Shown one piece after another: positions 60,550 through 64,000 of a DNA stretch of 64,000 bases. This DNA comes from an uncultured Bacteroidales bacterium. Lineage in GTDB: Bacteria; Bacteroidota; Bacteroidia; Bacteroidales; Paludibacteraceae. The first letter of the stretch is position 1; every line of letters starts with the position of its first letter. The stretch is taken from the NCBI GenBank assembly GCA_902779705.1, contig CACZCR010000003.1:372001-436000 (forward strand). The letters are read 5' to 3'. The position numbers were made by a program, and so were the translations under genes. Below the pieces are notes generated by a model. The model searched no databases. It had not been told where the DNA came from and saw only the letters and a list, made by a program, of their open reading frames with translations.

Positions 60550-61504
60550 GACGCTGCCAACATACGGATTCCTATTCCTGATGCTGACACTCTTTGTGTC
60601 CTGCATTGGCACTTCCTCACAAACTGCCAAACGGGATGTGACTCGCCCTCCTTTTGCGGCGGATTCAGCATATGCTCATATCGCTACCCAGTTGTCCTTT
60701 GGACCTCGTATTCCGGGATCGGACGCTCATGCGGATTGCGTCGATTTTATCGTGCAAAAAATGACTGCATATGGAGCATCTGTTGATGTCGAACAAGGGT
60801 ACATGACCGATTATGCAGGCGAGAAACAACAAGTCCGCAATATAGTTGCCCGTTTTGGTGACTTGAATGCCAAACATCGTCTCTTGCTTTGCACCCATTA
60901 TGATTCACGTCCTTGGTCTGACCAGGACGATGAAGCATACCGCTATGTTGGAGTACCTGCTGCTAACGACGGCGCAAGTGGAGTGGGCGTGTTCTTAGAG
61001 ATAGCACGCCAACTACAACTCAAGCCCTCTGCCAAGAATATAGACATGGTATTTTTCGATTGCGAGGATATGGGAACACCAGCATTCATCGATAACAATG
61101 ACCGCCCCGATACATGGTGTCTAGGCTCACAATTATGGGCACAAAAGCAGGAACGCAAAGGACTCTATGACTGGGGCATACTGCTTGATATGGTCGGAGC
61201 ACCTGGCGCTACATTTTATAAGGAATACTACTCTGTTCAGCAGGCATCCAACTATGTGGATCTAATATGGTCCAATGCCGCCTCTTTAGGTTATGACAAA
61301 ATTTTCTCCTCCAAACCCGGGGCTCCCATATTGGATGATCATATCTATGTGCATAAAGGATTAGGAATTCCTTGTGTGGACATCATTCATACACTCCCTC
61401 AAGGCGGCTTTCCTGCTTGGTGGCATACACAAGAAGATAATATGATGCAAGTAGACCGAGCTACGCTTCAGGCAGTCGGCGAAGTGGTTATGTCGGTGCT
61501 TTAA
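60539..61504 (+). CDS. M28-type peptidase/glutaminyl-peptide cyclotransferase-like lipoprotein
   Basis: Zn-dependent exported enzyme of 321 residues with lipobox LFVSC at about residue 22. The M28 fold motifs are LLLCTHYDSRPWSDQD, AANDGASGVGVFLEIAR, MVFFDCEDMG, LLDMVGAPGA and ILDDHIYVHKGLGIPCVDIIHT. The LDDH/Trp-rich loops and length fit secreted glutaminyl cyclases of Bacteroidetes, which cap N-terminal Gln as pyroglutamate, often on secreted proteins. Aminopeptidase activity is the alternative. It overlaps prs by 11 nt. Confidence 0.88.
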   Translation: MSVKTLPTYGFLFLMLTLFVSCIGTSSQTAKRDVTRPPFAADSAYAHIATQLSFGPRIPGSDAHADCVDFIVQKMTAYGASVDVEQGYMTDYAGEKQQVRNIVARFGDLNAKHRLLLCTHYDSRPWSDQDDEAYRYVGVPAANDGASGVGVFLEIARQLQLKPSAKNIDMVFFDCEDMGTPAFIDNNDRPDTWCLGSQLWAQKQERKGLYDWGILLDMVGAPGATFYKEYYSVQQASNYVDLIWSNAASLGYDKIFSSKPGAPILDDHIYVHKGLGIPCVDIIHTLPQGGFPAWWHTQEDNMMQVDRATLQAVGEVVMSVL

Positions 61505-61548
61505 ATAATGCCGATATACAAATTCCCAAGTTTTTCCCAACTCATTTA

Positions 61549-61580
61549 TTTGTGACTATCAAAGAATCTGCGTACCTTTG
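61549..61580 (+). promoter_or_regulatory. Promoter of the lipoprotein-radical SAM cassette
   Basis: -33 TTTG (61549-61552), 20 bp, -7 TACCTTTG (61573-61580); ATG at 61606. It shares TTTGCAGCGAATTTG with the promoter at 21797-21828. Confidence 0.82.
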
Positions 61581-61605
61581 CAGCGAATTTGAAAAATTGA
61601 CCGTT

Positions 61606-61812
61606 ATGAGAAAGAAAATCCTTAGTCGTATCAATATTGCTCTCGGCTCGGCAATTTTTGCTTTGGTGGGCATGAATAGTTGTGCACGACAGCTTCTATA
61701 TGGACCTGACCCTGTTGTAAAATACGGTTGCCCACCGGATACAACAGTAGTCGCACTTTACGGAGTGAATATGCCTGTAGAAGAACCTCCTTTTACTGAT
61801 ACAAACGAATGA
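61606..61812 (+). CDS. Small lipoprotein, likely substrate of the adjacent radical SAM enzyme
   Basis: Lipoprotein of 68 residues. A signal segment (IALGSAIFALVGMNSC) gives lipid Cys26; the 42-residue mature part has three Tyr-Gly pairs (32-33, 40-41, 52-53), a second Cys at 42 in KYGCPPDTT, and an acidic tail. It resembles the Bacteroidetes rSAM-associated lipoprotein family (YG-C/S-P motif). The stop codon overlaps the start of the radical SAM gene by 4 nt (ATGA), so the two are translationally coupled. A modification target is inferred from that arrangement, not shown. Confidence 0.75.
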   Translation: MRKKILSRINIALGSAIFALVGMNSCARQLLYGPDPVVKYGCPPDTTVVALYGVNMPVEEPPFTDTNE

Positions 61813-62879
61813 ATGTGAGACTTAAAATAGCGCTTTGGTTAGAACGGTGGCGTCGACAGAATCTCAAAGAATTGCATCCGCTGCAGCAACTTTTCTGGGA
61901 ATCCACTCTCCGTTGTAATGTGCATTGCCTTCACTGCGGAAGCGATTGTGTTGCGTCCGTGACTACTCCCGATATGCCTGCTGAAGATTTTCTTCGTGTC
62001 ATAGATACGGAAATCACTCCACATGTTGACCCGCACAAAGTGCTTATCATCATATCTGGCGGCGAACCGCTTATGCGGAAAGACCTTACGGATATCGGAC
62101 GCGCTCTTCATGAGCGTGGCTACCGATGGGGAATGGTCACCAATGGATTGGCACTTACCGAAAAACGTTTCCGTGAACTCCGTCAGGCAGGACTTCGCTC
62201 TATCACGATTTCCTGTGATGGCCTTGAAAAAGATCATATATGGCTGCGTCAACACCCATTGGCTTTCGAAGGTGCAATACGTGCTATCAAACTCTGCGCA
62301 GCAGACAAAAACCTCACATGGGATGTTGTGACGTGTGTCAATCAGCGCACCATCAATCAGCTGCCTGCTATACGCGATATGCTATGGAGTATAGGCGTGC
62401 AAGATTGGCGCGTGTTCGGTATTGATCCGATGGGACGGGCTGCCGCAAATCCCGAACTTATTTTAGATGACGACCAGTTCCGTCATCTAATGGATTTTAT
62501 AGTATCTGAACGCGAGGCAGGACGACATGTGTCATACTCATGTGAAGGCTATCTCGGAACTTATGAAGGACGCGTGCGTGATCACCTCTACCAATGCGCG
62601 GCGGGCATCAGCGTGGCCTCTATACTCATCGACGGCTCTATCTCTGCTTGCACTTCCATCCGAGGTAAATACTACCAAGGTAATATCTATAAAGACTCTT
62701 TCTGGCAGGTGTGGGAAGAAGGCTTCAAATCATATCGTGACCGCTCGTGGATGAAACAATCTGAACCTTGTAAAGATTGCAAGGCATTCGCCTTCTGCGA
62801 AGGTAACGGTATGCATCTGCGTCGCGAAGATGGAAGTCTGATGCTTTGCCATCTCCATAGATTAGGGCAAACTAAATAA
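61809..62879 (+). CDS. Radical SAM/SPASM protein of the rSAM/lipoprotein system
   Basis: Radical S-adenosylmethionine enzyme of 356 residues. The CX3CX2C motif is LRCNVHCLHCGSDC (Cys36, 40, 43, with Cys47 following), then IISGGEPLMRKDL, and GVQDWRVFGIDPMG. The C-terminal SPASM region has YQCAAGISVASILIDGSISACTS (around residue 263) and CKDCKAFAFCEGNG (around 320), enough Cys for auxiliary 4Fe-4S clusters, typical of enzymes that modify peptides. Small lipoproteins lie on both sides. It best fits the TIGR04133-type rSAM/lipoprotein group; its chemistry is unknown. Confidence 0.88.
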   Translation: MNVRLKIALWLERWRRQNLKELHPLQQLFWESTLRCNVHCLHCGSDCVASVTTPDMPAEDFLRVIDTEITPHVDPHKVLIIISGGEPLMRKDLTDIGRALHERGYRWGMVTNGLALTEKRFRELRQAGLRSITISCDGLEKDHIWLRQHPLAFEGAIRAIKLCAADKNLTWDVVTCVNQRTINQLPAIRDMLWSIGVQDWRVFGIDPMGRAAANPELILDDDQFRHLMDFIVSEREAGRHVSYSCEGYLGTYEGRVRDHLYQCAAGISVASILIDGSISACTSIRGKYYQGNIYKDSFWQVWEEGFKSYRDRSWMKQSEPCKDCKAFAFCEGNGMHLRREDGSLMLCHLHRLGQTK

Positions 62880-62903
62880 CTAACCATATAAATAAACACA
62901 ACT

Positions 62904-63116
62904 ATGCGTACTCTGTTAGACAAAATGTTAAAAGTGGGCATCCGTCTGTGTATGCTTACAGGAGTGTCATTCCTTGTCACAGCTTGCTATGGCGTAATGA
63001 ATCCGCCGCAAGGGTATGAAGACGATTACCAAACGCGCCAAAATCGAGTGGAGCAGCAACTCCAAGAACTCTCTCATCAGCAAGAGATAAGTCAAGCTCC
63101 CTCCGTAAACGAATAA
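62904..63116 (+). CDS. Second small lipoprotein beside the radical SAM gene
   Basis: Lipoprotein of 70 residues with lipobox LVTAC (Cys28), followed at once by Tyr29-Gly30, then NPPQGYEDDYQTRQN and a Gln/Glu-rich helical tail (RVEQQLQELSHQQEISQ). Its overall composition is unlike the first lipoprotein, but the Cys-Tyr-Gly start matches the YG pattern there. It is 24 bp after the radical SAM stop, in the same transcript. It could be a second substrate or a structural partner. Confidence 0.7.
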   Translation: MRTLLDKMLKVGIRLCMLTGVSFLVTACYGVMNPPQGYEDDYQTRQNRVEQQLQELSHQQEISQAPSVNE

Positions 63117-63139
63117 TATGTTGCTTTTTTTCTGAAAAA

Positions 63140-63171
63140 TTTGCATATCTCGTAAAAAAGCTGTACCTTTG
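63140..63171 (+). promoter_or_regulatory. Promoter upstream of sufC
   Basis: -33 TTTG (63140-63143), 20 bp, -7 TACCTTTG (63164-63171). Confidence 0.82.
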
Positions 63172-63179
63172 CACCCGAA

Positions 63180-63206
63180 ATGACTAATAGCCCGGTCATC
63201 GGGTAA
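63180..63206 (+). promoter_or_regulatory. Possible leader peptide with hairpin before sufC
   Basis: Nine codons ATG...TAA encoding MTNSPVIG, beginning about 8 nt after the -7 box, with CCCG/CGGG pairing inside it. It could be a short leader peptide or chance. Confidence 0.35.
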
Positions 63207-63222
63207 ATGCAAAAGTGAATAC

Positions 63223-63969
63223 ATGGTTAATCTGTTAACAATAAAAGACCTTCATGCCTCTATAGGAGGGAAAGAGATTCTCAAAGGAGTCAATCTCGTT
63301 ATCAACCAGGGAGAAGTGCACGCAATCATGGGGCCTAATGGTGCCGGCAAGTCCACCCTTAGTGCTGTCCTAACTGGAAATCCTGCTTATGAAGTAACTT
63401 CAGGAGAGGTTTGGCTAAATGGCAAGAATTTATTGGAAATGCCTGCCGAGCAACGCGCCCGCGAAGGTGTGTTCCTTAGTTTTCAATACCCTGTAGAGAT
63501 TCCAGGAGTGAGCATGATCAATTTTATGCGTGCTGCAGTTAATGCTAAACGTCAATATGAAGGGCTACCGGAACTTTCTGCGCGTGACTTTTTGAAACTA
63601 ATGCGCGAGAAACGTGCCCTTTTGGAGATGGCCGATAAACTCAACAACCGCTCTGTCAACGAAGGATTCTCCGGTGGCGAAAAAAAGAAAAATGAGATTC
63701 TTCAAATGGCAATGCTCAATCCGTGTCTTGCCATTCTGGATGAGACGGACTCAGGTCTGGATATTGATGCTCTCCGTATTGTGGCAGAAGGTGTTAACCG
63801 CCTTAAAACACCACAGAATGCCTCTATCGTTATCACCCATTATCAGCGCCTCTTAGATTATATTGTTCCGGACTTTGTGCATGTTCTCGCAGACGGCAAA
63901 ATAGTCAAAACAGGTGACAAAACCCTCGCTCTTGAGTTGGAAGAACATGGATACGATGGTATTGCATAA
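63223..63969 (+). CDS. sufC: Fe-S cluster assembly ATPase SufC
   Basis: ABC-type ATPase of 248 residues that powers SufBCD scaffold assembly. Walker [17 protein letters not shown]-loop [11 protein letters not shown], signature [15 protein letters not shown], Walker [18 protein letters not shown] and the switch His in [12 protein letters not shown]. All are intact. In most Bacteroidales sufB comes directly before sufC; here a promoter and the lipoprotein cassette precede it instead. Confidence 0.96.
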   Translation: MVNLLTIKDLHASIGGKEILKGVNLVINQGEVHAIMGPNGAGKSTLSAVLTGNPAYEVTSGEVWLNGKNLLEMPAEQRAREGVFLSFQYPVEIPGVSMINFMRAAVNAKRQYEGLPELSARDFLKLMREKRALLEMADKLNNRSVNEGFSGGEKKKNEILQMAMLNPCLAILDETDSGLDIDALRIVAEGVNRLKTPQNASIVITHYQRLLDYIVPDFVHVLADGKIVKTGDKTLALELEEHGYDGIA

Positions 63970-64000
63970 AGGGGAAACTTTCGAAAAAGTGTTCTTCGAA
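63956..64000 (+). CDS. Start of the next gene, cut by the window end
   Basis: Fifteen codons from ATG 63956, overlapping the end of sufC by 14 nt ([15 protein letters not shown]). The position after sufC suggests a SufB/SufD-type scaffold, but the piece is too short to recognise. Confidence 0.35.
   Translation, partial: MVLHKGETFEKVFFE

Overview
The window is a gene-dense stretch of about 50% GC from a member of the Bacteroidales. The evidence is the promoter grammar (TTTG, 20 bp, TAnnTTTG, seen upstream of at least 15 transcription units), weak Shine-Dalgarno signals, the Rnf order rseC-rnfB-C-D-G-E-A, type IX secretion/gliding genes (gldJ, gldG and a PorT-family barrel), a three-subunit Bacteroidetes-type fumarate reductase/succinate dehydrogenase, DUF5683, DUF5063 and DUF4290 proteins, and a folP-cdaA operon. 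The family within the order cannot be fixed from this piece alone. No transposase, integrase, phage gene, rRNA or CRISPR array was seen; this is mostly core chromosome.

Layout. 1-7.6 kb (+): end of ychF, a Ca/Na antiporter, pta-ackA acetate pathway, a cytoplasmic GH13 amylase, a UbiA-type prenyltransferase and maf. 7.6-9.8 kb (-): gldJ then gcvH. 9.9-11.4 kb (+): folP-cdaA. 11.4-12.4 kb (-): an outer-membrane barrel. 12.5-15.2 kb (+): metG and a small barrel. 15.2-18.1 kb (-): split chromate transporter, udk, ribD. 18.1-19.2 kb (+): prmC-recX. 19.2-21.8 kb (-): DUF5063, 3'-5' exonuclease, alkaline phosphatase. 21.9-24.6 kb (+): coiled-coil protein, upp, VanZ, dprA. 24.6-29.7 kb (-): initiator tRNA, frd/sdh operon, nrnA-like DHH hydrolase. 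29.8-43.0 kb (+): PPIase, gldG, LysM/binding protein, PorT-like barrel, kduI, GT9, parA-parB-DUF5683-mltD-merR, yfhO. 43-48.6 kb (-): a cell-surface polymer block (GT2, CDP-glycerol glycerophosphotransferase-like enzyme, epimerase, cytidylyltransferase), a repeat-hairpin spacer, and kdsC-kdsD. 48.7-53.9 kb (-): Rnf complex. 54.0-61.5 kb (+): ftsK, lolA-like, trxB, nuclease, DUF4290, prs, M28 peptidase. 61.6-63.1 kb (+): a radical SAM/SPASM enzyme flanked by two tiny lipoproteins. 63.2 kb to the end: sufC and the start of another gene.

The energy genes fit an anaerobic fermenter: Pta-AckA makes ATP and acetate, Frd/Sdh reduces fumarate to succinate, and Rnf couples ferredoxin/NADH to an ion gradient. 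The envelope genes (T9SS parts, KDO synthesis, LolA-like protein, glycan block) fit a Gram-negative, secretion-rich cell surface.

Most notable items: (1) the radical SAM/SPASM enzyme sandwiched between two small lipoproteins; (2) two long imperfect hairpins whose arms are built of three 9-nt repeats each, in the only gene-free stretch besides the tRNA region; (3) an RnfB lacking its C-terminal ferredoxin domains; (4) an FrdA/SdhA with an added ~45-residue Lys/Ala helix; (5) a CDP-alditol-type polymer locus; (6) a terminator superimposed on the frd promoter; (7) spacer-type repeat words found inside coding sequence; and (8) a probably leaderless prmC mRNA.
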